A stretch of 64,000 nucleotides of DNA from the NCBI RefSeq assembly GCF_008000935.1, contig NZ_CP042831.1, positions 2,542,001 to 2,606,000 of the forward strand, given 5' to 3'. Of this stretch, positions 1 through 9,570 are shown in pieces. Numbering within the stretch: the stretch's first letter is position 1; each line of letters starts with the position of its first letter. A program made the translations under genes and the position numbers. This stretch comes from Flavobacterium alkalisoli. GTDB taxonomy: Bacteria; Bacteroidota; Bacteroidia; Flavobacteriales; Flavobacteriaceae. The notes below the pieces were generated by a model, which ran no database searches, was not told the DNA's origin, and was given only the letters and a program-made list of their open reading frames with translations.

Positions 1-155
1 AGAACCAAAAATTCAAGGCTATGACTCCTTAAGCTAAAAATTACTATGCTTGGCTAAACCATCCGAACTCGGCTTTCGCCTCAAACAGCGGATGCTTCTT
101 TACGCCTCGTTTGTAATTTTCTTTACGCTACGGAGCCTGATGCCGTAGCTTCACT
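1..155 (+). repeat. Dispersed hairpin repeat, family A, copy 1 (cut by window edge)
   Basis: One of four copies of an intergenic unit of about 170 bp, the others being near 25996, 39626 and 41917. Shared blocks include GACTCCTTAAGC, AAAAATTAC, AACCATCCGAACTCG, CAGCGGATG, GTAATTTT and TACGGAGCCTGATGCC. The blocks pair in nested order (GACTCC with GGAGCC, AAAATTAC with GTAATTTT, CATCCG with CGGATG), so the whole unit can fold into one long interrupted hairpin. The 5' part is outside the window. Confidence 0.85.
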
Positions 156-195
156 CTGACGTCATTGATGCAGTTCCTGAGTTACGGGTTAGGTG

Positions 196-630
196 TTCTT
201 CCCGTCATTGCGAGCGAAACGTAATGTAGCGCGGCAATCTCTAGTCCTTTTGTCCTGCCACAAAAGAATGAAAAAGGCACGGCTTTCCCGTCATTGCGAG
301 GAGGTACGACGAAGCAATCTAAATCTATAAGCAGATTATTCAGTTCCCCTCTTGAGAGGGGCTAGGGGTGTGTCTGTTTAATTATGAATTTCAAATTATG
401 AATTTAAATGTGATGTCTCCCTCCGTTTCGACATGACAGTAACGTAGTATCCTGACGAAGCAATCTTTCTTCCATTCCGACTGTAGCGATAGCGTAATGG
501 AGACACGAGGCTGTAAGCCGAACTGATGAAATAAATCTCTACTATAATTAAGGATTTCTCCACTCCATTGCATTTCGGTCGGCTCGAGGGCTTGCCCGAC
601 TGGCGAAGCAAATGGAACAGGAATGCGTTC
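196..630. repeat. Mosaic of dispersed repeat modules B and C
   Basis: This stretch has no gene. It holds module B (GTCATTGCGAG followed by a short variable part and GCAATCT) at about 203-241 and 290-320, module C (CCCCTCTTGAGAGGGG with TAGGGGTGTGT) at 341-374, and the second half of module B (CCATTCCGACTGTAGCGA, then TAGCGTAATGGAG) at about 453-502. The same modules recur in at least seven other intergenic regions of the window. Two short open frames on the minus strand here are translations of repeat sequence and are not taken as genes. Confidence 0.8.
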
Positions 631-650
631 GCTCGTAATAACTGAACACT

Positions 651-1091
651 TTACTTCTTCCCCAGTTTTTTAAAGTACTCTATATACTCTTTAGCGGTGC
701 TAAACTCTTCATACCCGCCACGTTCTATAACACGGCCGTATTTGTCTAAAAGTACGATGTAAGGGAAAAAGCCATTACGGTTGTAACGCTCGGCAAGTAT
801 AATTTTAGGGTCGTTTATATCTACAGGATCGGCTTCGCCTTTCTTTTGCAGGAAGTCGGCACGAAGCAGCACCCAGTTTTTCTCGGCTTCAGCCTTAAAC
901 TCGGGGTTTTGCCATACTTTCTTTTCCAGTTCTATGCAACGGGCACACCAGTCGGATCCCGAAAAGACAAGAAGAATGTTTTTGTTTTGGGCAACAGCTT
1001 TGCTTTTTGCTGCCTCTAATTCAGTATTCCACTCCTGGCAAAAGCCTACAGCACTCAGCATAAGGCATACAAACAATACGCACTTTTTCAC
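651..1091 (-). CDS. Exported thioredoxin-fold protein
   Basis: A 146-residue protein with an N-terminal signal peptide (charged VKKC start, hydrophobic core, then GFCQ) and one thioredoxin-like domain. The active-site motif is WCARC with Cys49 and Cys52, inside a SDWCARCIELEK stretch typical of the thioredoxin_7/DUF255-like group. It probably works as a periplasmic thiol-disulfide reductase or chaperone; the substrate is unknown. I chose the GTG start at 1091 because a TACATTTG promoter box lies about 17 nt upstream and the signal peptide begins there. A longer frame back to 1202 would place that promoter inside the gene. Confidence 0.85.
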   Translation of the reverse strand: MKKCVLFVCLMLSAVGFCQEWNTELEAAKSKAVAQNKNILLVFSGSDWCARCIELEKKVWQNPEFKAEAEKNWVLLRADFLQKKGEADPVDINDPKIILAERYNRNGFFPYIVLLDKYGRVIERGGYEEFSTAKEYIEYFKKLGKK

Positions 1092-1107
1092 GACTCCATA
1101 TTTTGCG

Positions 1108-1115
1108 CAAATGTA
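1108..1115 (-). promoter_or_regulatory. Promoter -7 box TACATTTG
   Basis: It matches the Bacteroidetes -7 consensus TAnnTTTG. It lies 17 nt ahead of the GTG start at 1091, implying a very short leader, and it decides the start of the thioredoxin-fold gene. Confidence 0.6.
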
Positions 1116-1334
1116 GAAAACAAAACGATTTAAAAAACAGCGGGTTAAAAATATTTTGAAGTGTATAAAAGCAAAAATGCCAATAGCAATTACTACCGGC
1201 ACTTTTTTTTTAACTAACCCTAACCAAATGTGAGAAAACTATTTATTTTCAAAGTGCAAATTACTTAAAAATAATAGGATTGTATGTTAAGGTAATGTTA
1301 TATGTATTTATCTGTAAATTAAATTATTAGCTTA

Positions 1335-2051
1335 TTAATTGTCCTGTAAAGCGAATACTTTTTTTAATAAAACAGAAGTCCTTTCGTTAATATTATTTCT
1401 AATTTCTTTCTCTTCTACGGCTATCATGGTAAAAACTCCGTCCAGCGCTTTATTTGTTACATAATCCGTAAGATCGGGGTTTACATCCTGGGTAAGGGGC
1501 AGGGCATTGTACTTGGTTATTATGTTGCTCCAAACCTTATCGGCACCCACTTTACTGAACGACGATTTTATAACCGGATTAAACTTGGCATAAAGCTGTG
1601 TTGTGGTTGTGTTTTGCAGATAGGTAGTAGCCGACCTGTCGTTACCCATAAGTATGTTGCGGGCATCGTTAAAGGTCATGTCCTTTACTGCGGTAACAAA
1701 TATGGGTGTTGCCTCTTTTACGGCATCCTCGGCAGCGCGGTTCATCATTTTAAGGCCTTCGTCTGCCAACGAACTTAAACCAACCTGACGCAGTGCCTTA
1801 TCCACTTTTTGAAGCTCTTCGGGCAATAATATCTTTACCAGGTTGTTTTTGTAAAAACCATCGGTAGCGGTAAGTTTGCTTACCTGTTTGTCAATCCCCT
1901 TATCAAGGGCTTCCTTAAGTCCGGCAGCTATATCGGCATTACTTATTATGCCTGTTTGCGGATACTGCTCTGCTATCTGTTGCAGCTCGGCACATCCGGA
2001 AAAAGAAATTGAAGCCATTATGGCTATAACGGGAATAATTAGTCTTTTCAT
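1335..2051 (-). CDS. DUF4197 lipoprotein
   Basis: A 238-residue protein with a lipoprotein signal (lipobox SFSGC, Cys20) followed by one DUF4197 domain over about residues 37-236. The function of DUF4197 is not known. It is about 60 percent identical by eye to the next gene upstream, and the two are separated by about 21 bp in the same direction, so they form a tandem duplicate pair that is probably cotranscribed. Conserved blocks shared by the pair include ILLPEELQKVDK, NRAAEDAVKEATPIFV and DRSATTYL. This copy is lipid-anchored, whereas the upstream copy has an ordinary signal peptide. Confidence 0.85.
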   Translation of the reverse strand: MKRLIIPVIAIMASISFSGCAELQQIAEQYPQTGIISNADIAAGLKEALDKGIDKQVSKLTATDGFYKNNLVKILLPEELQKVDKALRQVGLSSLADEGLKMMNRAAEDAVKEATPIFVTAVKDMTFNDARNILMGNDRSATTYLQNTTTTQLYAKFNPVIKSSFSKVGADKVWSNIITKYNALPLTQDVNPDLTDYVTNKALDGVFTMIAVEEKEIRNNINERTSVLLKKVFALQDN

Positions 2052-2072
2052 AAAAGTTGGTTTGTTATTGGC

Positions 2073-2798
2073 TTAGTCCTGTAATGCAAATACCTTTTTA
2101 AGCAGATCTGACGTACGGGATGATAAATCGGTTCTTATCTCTTTTTCCTCTACAGATATCATGGTGAATACACCACTCATAGCCTTGCTGGTTACATAAT
2201 CGGTAAGGTTAGGGTTTACGTCTTTAGTAAGCGGCAGCGAATTGTATTTCTCAATTATTGTTGCCCATACCTTATCGGCACCCACCTTGTCCAGCGATGT
2301 TTTTACCACGGGGCTAAACTTGTCGTATAACTGTGTTGAAGTTGTTTTCTCTAAATAAGTAGTGGCCGATCTGTCGTCGCCCATAAGTATATTTTTGGCA
2401 TCGCTAAAAGTCATGCTTGTTACCGCATTCACAAAAATAGGGGTAGCCTCTTTTACGGCATCCTCAGCAGCGCGGTTAAGTACTAAAAGCCCTTCGTCGG
2501 CCAGGTTACCCATACCTACGCTTCTAAGGGTTTTGTCTACTTTTTGAAGCTCTTCGGGTAAAAGTATCTTTACCATTTCGTTTTTATAGAAACCGTCTAC
2601 AGCAGTAAGTTTGGTTACCTGCTCGTCTATCCCTTTGTTAAGGGCTTCCTTAAGTGCCGAAGCAATATCGGCATTACTAAGGCCTGTGCCTGTTCCGGTT
2701 ACTTCGGTTACTTTATCTTTTGCCTTGTTTATAAGGCCTCCCAGTTGTGCATTAGATGCCAGTGGCAGTAATAGAATGGCGAATACTACTTTTTTCAT
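2073..2798 (-). CDS. DUF4197 protein, exported
   Basis: A 241-residue protein with a cleavable signal peptide (MKKVVF start, ending ASNAQ) and a DUF4197 domain. It is the upstream member of a tandem pair with the lipoprotein at 1335-2051. The ATG at 2798 is taken as the start; an in-frame TTG at 2816 overlaps a TATTTTTG promoter box at 2814-2821 and cannot be the start if that promoter is used. The role is unknown; the family is found mainly in Proteobacteria and Bacteroidetes and is envelope-located. Confidence 0.85.
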   Translation of the reverse strand: MKKVVFAILLLPLASNAQLGGLINKAKDKVTEVTGTGTGLSNADIASALKEALNKGIDEQVTKLTAVDGFYKNEMVKILLPEELQKVDKTLRSVGMGNLADEGLLVLNRAAEDAVKEATPIFVNAVTSMTFSDAKNILMGDDRSATTYLEKTTSTQLYDKFSPVVKTSLDKVGADKVWATIIEKYNSLPLTKDVNPNLTDYVTSKAMSGVFTMISVEEKEIRTDLSSRTSDLLKKVFALQD

Positions 2799-2813
2799 GA
2801 ATACTATTTTCTT

Positions 2814-2821
2814 CAAAAATA
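2814..2821 (-). promoter_or_regulatory. Promoter -7 box TATTTTTG
   Basis: A TAnnTTTG match 16 nt before the ATG at 2798. It probably drives both DUF4197 genes and rules out the TTG start at 2816. Confidence 0.6.
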
Positions 2822-2876
2822 AACAAAAACCGTTCCATGCAAAATACAGAGCCGTTTTATTGACAGTAAAATATAG

Positions 2877-3797
2877 TTAGTTTACCGACGGACGGTTTAC
2901 CGGCATGTCCTGTTCCTTTAGCTTTAAGTAGCTACCCACATTAAACAGTATTACCGATATTACGATAACAAAATAGGCCATAGCCTGTATTAACGTAACG
3001 TTCTCGTCATAATACACAATAGCCAGCGTAAACGCGATGATTGGGTTAAGGTATATCAATATCCCAACGGTGGAAGAATTAATTCCTTTTAGCGCAAACA
3101 GGTTAAGGAACATAGGTATTATGGTAAAGCCTACAGCAATCATAAATATAAAATAGTAGAATAAAGGCTCTGTAGGTACGGGGCCGCTGTAAGGCTTGTA
3201 AAACGGAAGCAGTATAAGTGCCGTAAACCCTATTTGCAGGGTAAGGAGTACAAACCTGTCGGGCATCGTGATTCTTTTTTGCAGTACAAGGTATACCGCG
3301 TAGGTAGAGGCAATAACCACGCTGTAAAGTGCACTGGTAAAACTGTTGTAAGACAGTATCACGCAGCTAAGCATACTTAGAAATACCGATAGCCACTGCA
3401 ATTTGGTAAGCTTTTCCTTTAGTATAAACCAGGCAAATACCGTGGTAAGTATAGGGCACACCATATAGGCAAACGATGCTGCCTTTACACTTATGTGGTT
3501 CATTACATAAATAAAGAAGAACCAGTTTGCGGTAAGCAACAGCGAACTCCCGAAAATAAGCAGCCACTGGTTTCGTTTTTCCTTTTTGGTAAGAGCGGTA
3601 AAATAGTTTTTGGTTTCTTTTATCTTATCTCTTCTAAAGGCAATGTTAATAAGCAGCATGATAATAATGCAGGCAAAAACACGATAAAAAAGTATGTCAA
3701 GAGAAGGGTATAAATAAAGGGGTTTAAGCACAATGCTAAAAAATCCCCATATAATAAAGGCTGAAATGGCAGCCATGTAGTGTTTAGGAAGTTTCAT
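2877..3797 (-). CDS. EamA/DMT-family transporter, RarD-like
   Basis: A 306-residue integral membrane protein with about ten hydrophobic segments in two EamA halves, the layout of the drug/metabolite transporter superfamily. The N-terminal stretch IWGFFSIVLKPL and its length are like RarD-type permeases. The substrate cannot be told from sequence. The ATG at 3797 is preferred over the upstream one at 3875 because a TACATTTG box lies at 3816-3823, between the two. It stands alone, ending just before the DUF4197 promoter region. Confidence 0.8.
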   Translation of the reverse strand: MKLPKHYMAAISAFIIWGFFSIVLKPLYLYPSLDILFYRVFACIIIMLLINIAFRRDKIKETKNYFTALTKKEKRNQWLLIFGSSLLLTANWFFFIYVMNHISVKAASFAYMVCPILTTVFAWFILKEKLTKLQWLSVFLSMLSCVILSYNSFTSALYSVVIASTYAVYLVLQKRITMPDRFVLLTLQIGFTALILLPFYKPYSGPVPTEPLFYYFIFMIAVGFTIIPMFLNLFALKGINSSTVGILIYLNPIIAFTLAIVYYDENVTLIQAMAYFVIVISVILFNVGSYLKLKEQDMPVNRPSVN

Positions 3798-3815
3798 CTC
3801 CGTGTAAATAAGCCG

Positions 3816-3823
3816 CAAATGTA
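3816..3823 (-). promoter_or_regulatory. Promoter -7 box TACATTTG
   Basis: It is 18 nt ahead of the EamA transporter start at 3797 and excludes the longer frame from 3875. Confidence 0.6.
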
Positions 3824-3974
3824 GTGAACAACTCCCTATGCAAAAGTTAAAAGACTGTAAATATGATGCAGGCAATTATAACATTTTTTAGTCATGATTT
3901 AACTATTTGATTTATTGAGAGATAGTATTTATGCGTATCTTGCATAGATGTTTTTGAAAGATAAGATTTAAGGT

Positions 3975-4625
3975 ATGCAAATTATCGAGCTTGAACTGCT
4001 TAGCAGCAATTTAGCAGAGACCGAGAGATTTTATAAAAGAGTTTTAGGGTTAAAGGCAGAACTATCTGATAAATTTTCTGTAACGTTTGCAATAGGTTAT
4101 ACCAAACTTATTTTTAGATATGCCGAAGGCCTGAACCCCGTTTACCACTTTGCTATAGATATCCCGAACAACCGTTTTGATCAGGCATATTCAATAATGA
4201 AGTCGCGCATTGATTTGATTCCCATTGAAAAGGAAAACGATATTGCCGACTTTACCAATTGGGATGCCCAGTCATTTTATTTTTATGATAATAACGGCAA
4301 TATACTGGAGTTTATAACCCGGTATCCTAACCGTGAAACCTCTACCCACGATTTTAACTCAAAATCGTACCTATCCATAAGTGAGGTGGGACTGGTAACC
4401 AATGATGTGCCGCGCCTTGCCGATCAGTTAAAGAAAGAATTTGGCGTGCCGATATTCCACAGGCAGCCCAGGGGGAGTAAGTTTACCGTATCGGGAGACG
4501 ACCAAGGCCTGTTTATAATTGCCGCAAAGGGCAGGGACTGGTATCCTACCAAAGTAAAATCGGCTTCGTTTCGCACCCGTGTGCTGTTTATGAATGAGGG
4601 TAACCTTTATCATATTGTAAGGTAG
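3975..4625 (+). CDS. VOC-family (glyoxalase fold) protein
   Basis: A 216-residue cytosolic protein. The N-terminal half (about residues 1-115) is a VOC module: the opening IIELELLSSNLAETERFYKRVLGL has the usual pattern in which beta-strand 1 is followed by a helix, and a later strand has DNNGNILEFI, where the Glu is a likely metal ligand. A second, weaker VOC half starts around residue 132 (ISEVGLVTNDVPRLADQL). The family includes glyoxalases and extradiol dioxygenases; this member has no assigned substrate. The next gene downstream has its own promoter. Confidence 0.8.
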   Translation: MQIIELELLSSNLAETERFYKRVLGLKAELSDKFSVTFAIGYTKLIFRYAEGLNPVYHFAIDIPNNRFDQAYSIMKSRIDLIPIEKENDIADFTNWDAQSFYFYDNNGNILEFITRYPNRETSTHDFNSKSYLSISEVGLVTNDVPRLADQLKKEFGVPIFHRQPRGSKFTVSGDDQGLFIIAAKGRDWYPTKVKSASFRTRVLFMNEGNLYHIVR

Positions 4626-4631
4626 ATAGTT

Positions 4632-4639
4632 TATATTTG
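4632..4639 (+). promoter_or_regulatory. Promoter -7 box TATATTTG
   Basis: It sits in the 33-bp gap between the VOC gene and the gene at 4659, so the latter is likely transcribed separately. Confidence 0.5.
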
Positions 4640-4658
4640 GCTATTATAACCGCATCTT

Positions 4659-5264
4659 ATGACAAAAGAAGAATTTATTGCCACTGCTTATCAATACTAT
4701 CCCAGGAATATAGACCACTTTTTAGATATAGAATTGTACATGATTTCTCCTGAATTCACTAAGTTGATAAACTTATGTGATTTGATGGATAAAAAGGAAG
4801 AAGAAGGGGTGTTTAAGGATTTTTATGATAAAATAAAGTCTGTAAATAATCCCGATAACTTCAGGATGATTCATAGGTTTCATGGTAACGACAGGTGTCA
4901 TAACCTTCATTTTGTAGAGAGAAGGGGAACTATACATCACGCATTTTGTCTTAATGTAAGTATTGTCGTGCCATACTATACAACTTATGTAATAGAATGG
5001 GATATAAAAGAAAAGTTGCAGGAACCTGCCGATCCTTTCAGGATGACAAGCGATTATCCTAAAAAAGCACTTACCGTGAGTAAGGAAGATCAGGAGATAT
5101 TGTATAAAATGGCAAAAGTTGCCGAAAGTAATTTTGGATATAAACCTTTTCCTGAAGATTTACTTAACGAGATGATTCCGGATATAAATATTGAGACTAT
5201 TAAGATGGGAGAGTTTACATTCTTTAATGCATTCTTTCTGGATGATTATCATATTTTTCCATAA
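4659..5264 (+). CDS. Unrecognised cytosolic protein
   Basis: A 201-residue protein with no signal peptide and no membrane segment. I do not recognise a family. It is rich in aromatic and charged residues, with His/Cys-containing stretches (MIHRFHGNDRCHNLHF around residues 70-85) and a C-terminal FTFFNAFFLDDYHIF tail. It has a plausible promoter 20 nt upstream and stands between the VOC gene and the acyl-CoA mutase. Codon use and a start that begins right after the promoter favour a real gene. Confidence 0.65.
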   Translation: MTKEEFIATAYQYYPRNIDHFLDIELYMISPEFTKLINLCDLMDKKEEEGVFKDFYDKIKSVNNPDNFRMIHRFHGNDRCHNLHFVERRGTIHHAFCLNVSIVVPYYTTYVIEWDIKEKLQEPADPFRMTSDYPKKALTVSKEDQEILYKMAKVAESNFGYKPFPEDLLNEMIPDINIETIKMGEFTFFNAFFLDDYHIFP

Positions 5265-5377
5265 TCTTGTAGGTTAGTTCTTTAAAATTTACTACAACGT
5301 TTTTTATAGGCCCTGTTTGTTTTGAAATCTTCAATAAATACGTAAATTGCGGGCTTAAAATTGAGATTATTATAAAG

Positions 5378-8300
5378 ATGGAGCAAGTACAGCCTTATAT
5401 TCCTAAACATAAAGTTAGAATAGTAACCGCAGCATCCCTGTTTGACGGGCACGATGCAGCTATAAACATCATGCGCCGAATTATTCAGGCAACGGGTGTT
5501 GAGGTAATTCACTTAGGGCACGACCGAAGTGTGGAAGAAGTAGTAAATACCGCCATACAGGAAGATGCAAACGCCATTGCTATGACCTCATACCAAGGCG
5601 GGCACAACGAATATTTTAAATACATGTACGACCTGCTTAAAGAAAAAGGGGCGGGACATATTAAAATATTTGGCGGCGGGGGCGGAGTTATCCTTCCTGA
5701 AGAGATAAAAGAGCTTCATGAGTATGGTATTACAAGAATATACTCTCCGGATGACGGGCGTGAGCTTGGACTACAGGGCATGATTAACGACCTTGTACAA
5801 AGGGCAGACTATCCGGTGGGCGATACCCTTAACGGTGAGGTGAACCATCTTACAGATAAAAACCCAACGGCTATTGCAAGGGTAATATCTTCTGCAGAGA
5901 ACTTCCCTGAAGTTGCAAAAGAAACCCTTGATACCATACACAAACAAAACGAAACGTCTAAAATTCCTGTATTGGGTATTACCGGTACGGGTGGTGCAGG
6001 TAAATCATCATTAGTAGATGAGCTTGTGCGCCGTTTCCTTATCGATTTCCCTGAAAAAACTATCGGACTTATATCTGTAGACCCGTCTAAGCGTAAAACG
6101 GGCGGTGCCTTACTGGGCGACCGTATCAGGATGAATGCCATAAACAACCCAAGGGTTTATATGCGTTCGCTTGCCACACGCCAGTCTAACCTTGCCCTTT
6201 CTAAGTATGTGGCAGAGGCTATACAGGTGCTTAAGGCAGCTAAATATGATTTAATTATCCTTGAAACATCGGGTATCGGGCAAAGTGATACTGAGATCCT
6301 TGACCATTCGGATGTTTCGCTGTATGTAATGACACCTGAGTTTGGTGCTGCTACTCAGCTGGAAAAAATTGATATGCTTGATTTTGCCGATCTTGTTGCT
6401 ATTAACAAGTTTGACAAACGCGGTTCGCTTGATGCGCTTCGTGATGTGAAAAAGCAATACCAGCGTAACCATAACCTGTGGGATGCCAACCCGGACGATC
6501 TTCCGGTATTTGGTACTATTGCTTCTCAGTTTAACGACCCTGGTATGAATACGCTTTACAAAGCGATTATGGATAAGATTGTGGAGAAAACAGAATCTGA
6601 CCTTAAATCGACTTTTGAGATTACCCGCGAAATGAGCGAGAAGATATTTGTTATCCCTCCGCACAGAACGCGTTACCTGAGCGAAATTGCAGAAAACAAC
6701 CGCAGCTATGACGAAACAGCGGCTTCGCAACAGGACGTGGCACAAAAGCTATACGGTATCTTTAAAACCATAGAGACCGTAAGCGGTAAAGTTCCGCAGA
6801 TAAACAAAGCGGGTATAGACGATGCCTCAGTAGCGGTTACTGATGCTGATAAGTCACTATTCACAGATTTATTACTAAAAGAGTTCGACCGTGTAAAAAT
6901 GAACCTTGACCCGTACAACTGGGAGGTTATACTTACATGGGACGAAAAAGTAAACAAATACAAAAATCCTGTTTATTCCTTTAAGGTAAGGGATAAGGAG
7001 ATTAAGATACAAACGCATACCGAATCGCTTTCGCACACGCAGATACCTAAAGTTGCCCTGCCTAAATACCAGGCTTGGGGAGATATTTTAAGATGGTGCC
7101 TGCAGGAAAACGTACCGGGAGAATTCCCTTATACTTCAGGATTATATCCGTTTAAGAGAGAAGGGGAAGACCCAACGCGTATGTTTGCCGGAGAGGGCGG
7201 ACCTGAGCGTACTAACAGACGTTTCCACTACGTGAGTTTAGGTATGCCGGCCAAGCGTTTATCTACAGCTTTTGACAGTGTTACCCTTTATGGTAATGAC
7301 CCTGATCACCGTCCGGATATATATGGTAAGATTGGTAATGCGGGTGTATCTATCTGCTGCCTTGACGATGCCAAAAAACTATACTCAGGCTTTAACCTTG
7401 CACACCCTATGACATCGGTGAGTATGACCATTAACGGTCCGGCGCCTATGTTGTTAGGTTTCTTTATGAATGCGGCTATCGACCAGCAGTGTGAGCTTTA
7501 CATTAAAGAAAACGGCCTTGAAAAAGAGGTAGACGATAAGATAAACAAGATATACAAGGAAAAAGGAGTGGAGAGGCCACGTTACAACGGTGCATTGCCA
7601 CAGGGTAACGACGGACTTGGGCTTATGCTTCTTGGTGTAACCGGAGACCAGGTGCTTCCTGCCGATGTATATAACGAAATAAAAGTACGTACCCTGTCGC
7701 AGGTGCGTGGTACGGTACAGGCAGATATCCTTAAGGAAGATCAGGCACAAAATACCTGTATCTTCTCTACAGAGTTTGCCCTTCGCCTAATGGGTGATGT
7801 ACAGGAGTACTTTATCCAGAAAAACGTAAGGAACTTCTATTCGGTTTCCATTTCAGGATACCACATTGCCGAGGCAGGTGCTAACCCTATTACACAGTTG
7901 GCATTTACCCTTGCAAACGGATTTACCTATGTGGAGTACTACCTGAGCCGTGGTATGAACATTAACGATTTTGGACCAAACCTGTCGTTCTTCTTCTCTA
8001 ACGGTATTGACCCTGAGTATGCGGTTATAGGCCGTGTGGCAAGAAGAATTTGGGCTAAGGCACTTAAAAACAAATATGGTGCTAACGAGCGTGCACAAAT
8101 GCTTAAGTACCACATTCAAACGTCGGGTCGTTCACTACACGCACAGGAAATCGACTTTAATGATATCCGTACTACATTACAGGCACTTTATGCCATTTAC
8201 GATAACTGTAACTCGCTGCATACAAACGCTTATGACGAGGCTATTACAACGCCTACCGAAGAAAGCGTGCGCCGTGCAATGGCAATTCAGCTTATTATCA

Positions 8301-8806
8301 ACAAAGAGCTGGGGCTGGCTAAAAACGAAAACCCAATACAGGGATCGTTTATTATTGAAGAGCTTACCGATCTTGTTGAGGAGGCTGTACTTACAGAGTT
8401 TGACCGTATTACCGAAAGAGGTGGTGTACTGGGTGCTATGGAAACCATGTACCAGCGTTCTAAAATACAGGAAGAAAGCCTTTACTACGAAACCCTTAAG
8501 CATACAGGAGAGTTTCCTATTATTGGGGTGAATACCTTCTTAAGTTCTAAAGGTTCGCCTACGGTTGTTCCTGCTGAGGTTATACGTGCTACGGAAGAGG
8601 AGAAACAGTTCCAGATTAATACCCTTGAGAGCCTGCATAAAGGTAATGCTCAAAAGGTTAAAGAACAGCTTGCCCTTGTACAGGAAGCAGCAATACAAAA
8701 CCAAAACATGTTTGAGCGCCTTATGGAAGCCGCTAAGGTTTGTTCGCTGGGACAGATTACTTCGGCGTTGTTTGAAGTGGGCGGACAGTACCGCAGAAAT
8801 ATGTAA
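5378..8806 (+). CDS. icmF: Fused B12-dependent acyl-CoA mutase, IcmF type
   Basis: A 1142-residue cytosolic enzyme that fuses three parts: a B12-binding domain (about 1-145, with Asp23-x-His25 where the His should ligate cobalt), a MeaB-type GTPase chaperone (P-loop from Gly203 to Ser210, [11 protein letters not shown] downstream) and a methylmalonyl-CoA mutase-type large domain (about 570-1125). IcmF enzymes interconvert isobutyryl-CoA and n-butyryl-CoA, some also larger branched acyl-CoAs. By alignment by eye, Phe603 (RMFAGEG) and Gln791 (DQAQNTCIF) sit where methylmalonyl-CoA mutases have Tyr and Arg, which fits a non-carboxylated substrate. The gene is single and ends at a strong terminator. 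Confidence 0.92.
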   Translation: MEQVQPYIPKHKVRIVTAASLFDGHDAAINIMRRIIQATGVEVIHLGHDRSVEEVVNTAIQEDANAIAMTSYQGGHNEYFKYMYDLLKEKGAGHIKIFGGGGGVILPEEIKELHEYGITRIYSPDDGRELGLQGMINDLVQRADYPVGDTLNGEVNHLTDKNPTAIARVISSAENFPEVAKETLDTIHKQNETSKIPVLGITGTGGAGKSSLVDELVRRFLIDFPEKTIGLISVDPSKRKTGGALLGDRIRMNAINNPRVYMRSLATRQSNLALSKYVAEAIQVLKAAKYDLIILETSGIGQSDTEILDHSDVSLYVMTPEFGAATQLEKIDMLDFADLVAINKFDKRGSLDALRDVKKQYQRNHNLWDANPDDLPVFGTIASQFNDPGMNTLYKAIMDKIVEKTESDLKSTFEITREMSEKIFVIPPHRTRYLSEIAENNRSYDETAASQQDVAQKLYGIFKTIETVSGKVPQINKAGIDDASVAVTDADKSLFTDLLLKEFDRVKMNLDPYNWEVILTWDEKVNKYKNPVYSFKVRDKEIKIQTHTESLSHTQIPKVALPKYQAWGDILRWCLQENVPGEFPYTSGLYPFKREGEDPTRMFAGEGGPERTNRRFHYVSLGMPAKRLSTAFDSVTLYGNDPDHRPDIYGKIGNAGVSICCLDDAKKLYSGFNLAHPMTSVSMTINGPAPMLLGFFMNAAIDQQCELYIKENGLEKEVDDKINKIYKEKGVERPRYNGALPQGNDGLGLMLLGVTGDQVLPADVYNEIKVRTLSQVRGTVQADILKEDQAQNTCIFSTEFALRLMGDVQEYFIQKNVRNFYSVSISGYHIAEAGANPITQLAFTLANGFTYVEYYLSRGMNINDFGPNLSFFFSNGIDPEYAVIGRVARRIWAKALKNKYGANERAQMLKYHIQTSGRSLHAQEIDFNDIRTTLQALYAIYDNCNSLHTNAYDEAITTPTEESVRRAMAIQLIINKELGLAKNENPIQGSFIIEELTDLVEEAVLTEFDRITERGGVLGAMETMYQRSKIQEESLYYETLKHTGEFPIIGVNTFLSSKGSPTVVPAEVIRATEEEKQFQINTLESLHKGNAQKVKEQLALVQEAAIQNQNMFERLMEAAKVCSLGQITSALFEVGGQYRRNM

Positions 8807-8849
8807 TTCTTACTTAGATTAAAAATTTAAGATTGAAATATTTAAAGAA

Positions 8850-8878
8850 AAGCCTCCCGTTAAGGGAGGCTTTTTTTG
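8850..8878 (+). terminator. Rho-independent terminator after icmF
   Basis: The stem GCCTCCC/GGGAGGC with a short loop is followed by a run of seven T. It lies 45 bp after the mutase stop. Confidence 0.85.
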
Positions 8879-8970
8879 TTGTATTAAAATTATTTAGTTA
8901 CTTAGTGAAGCTTAGATATATATAATTGTAATGTGGCATAATAGAATTAATTATAGTGATACTAAAAAAA

Positions 8971-9465
8971 ATGAATTTAAGGATAGACAAGAATTTAAGA
9001 CTTCTTAGTGTTTTTGTGGGAGTATTATTTATATCGATTTCAGGATGTAATAACACGAAAGTAAGTGAAGATAATGAGAAAATTAATGAGATTAAATTTG
9101 CAGATACTATTTTTAAAGAAACGGTAGACTTGTTTATTAAAGATATTGAGGATTATCAAGTGGAGCCTACTAAGTCAATTATTGTTGAGCTATATATTAA
9201 TCAAAATAGTGATACAATTATTTCACTCACAAGTTTTGAGCCATATGAAACTGTGGACTTAGTGGGTATTAATACTTATAAAAACTATAGACTGTATTTT
9301 TACTCTACAGCAGAGCTTAAGCCAACATTAAATGAATTTCTTGATTTAAGAAACAGCCATCTTCATAAGGTTGTATTAGAACCTGTAGAGGGATGGTTAA
9401 TTGATCCGTATTTTCAAAGTACCTATCATGTCAGAAATAATAAAATCATTACTTCTAAAAAATAA
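8971..9465 (+). CDS. Hypothetical lipoprotein
   Basis: A 164-residue protein with a lipoprotein signal (lipobox SISGC, Cys26) and no family that I recognise. The mature part is acidic and Lys/Asp rich with no repeats. I prefer the ATG at 8971 over the in-frame GTG at 8956 because it gives a conventional signal peptide. It precedes the tandem lipoprotein array but does not share that array's N-terminus. Confidence 0.65.
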   Translation: MNLRIDKNLRLLSVFVGVLFISISGCNNTKVSEDNEKINEIKFADTIFKETVDLFIKDIEDYQVEPTKSIIVELYINQNSDTIISLTSFEPYETVDLVGINTYKNYRLYFYSTAELKPTLNEFLDLRNSHLHKVVLEPVEGWLIDPYFQSTYHVRNNKIITSKK

Positions 9466-9570
9466 TGTTGAAATATACTAAAGAAAGGATAAGTATATAA
9501 ATGCTAATCTTTTTTATTATTTTAAAATAATTTGTTTATTTAGTATTTATAACCTTTTTAAACCACACCT

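Noticed and set aside
391..611. Two small open frames on the minus strand in the left repeat block
   Set aside because: They are made of repeat modules and have no conserved features.
6251..6745. Open frame of 164 codons antisense to icmF
   Set aside because: It has no promoter and no recognisable domain and overlaps a conserved gene.
8034..8531. Open frame of 165 codons inside the mutase gene
   Set aside because: It overlaps icmF in another frame and has no protein-like features; a shadow of the real gene.
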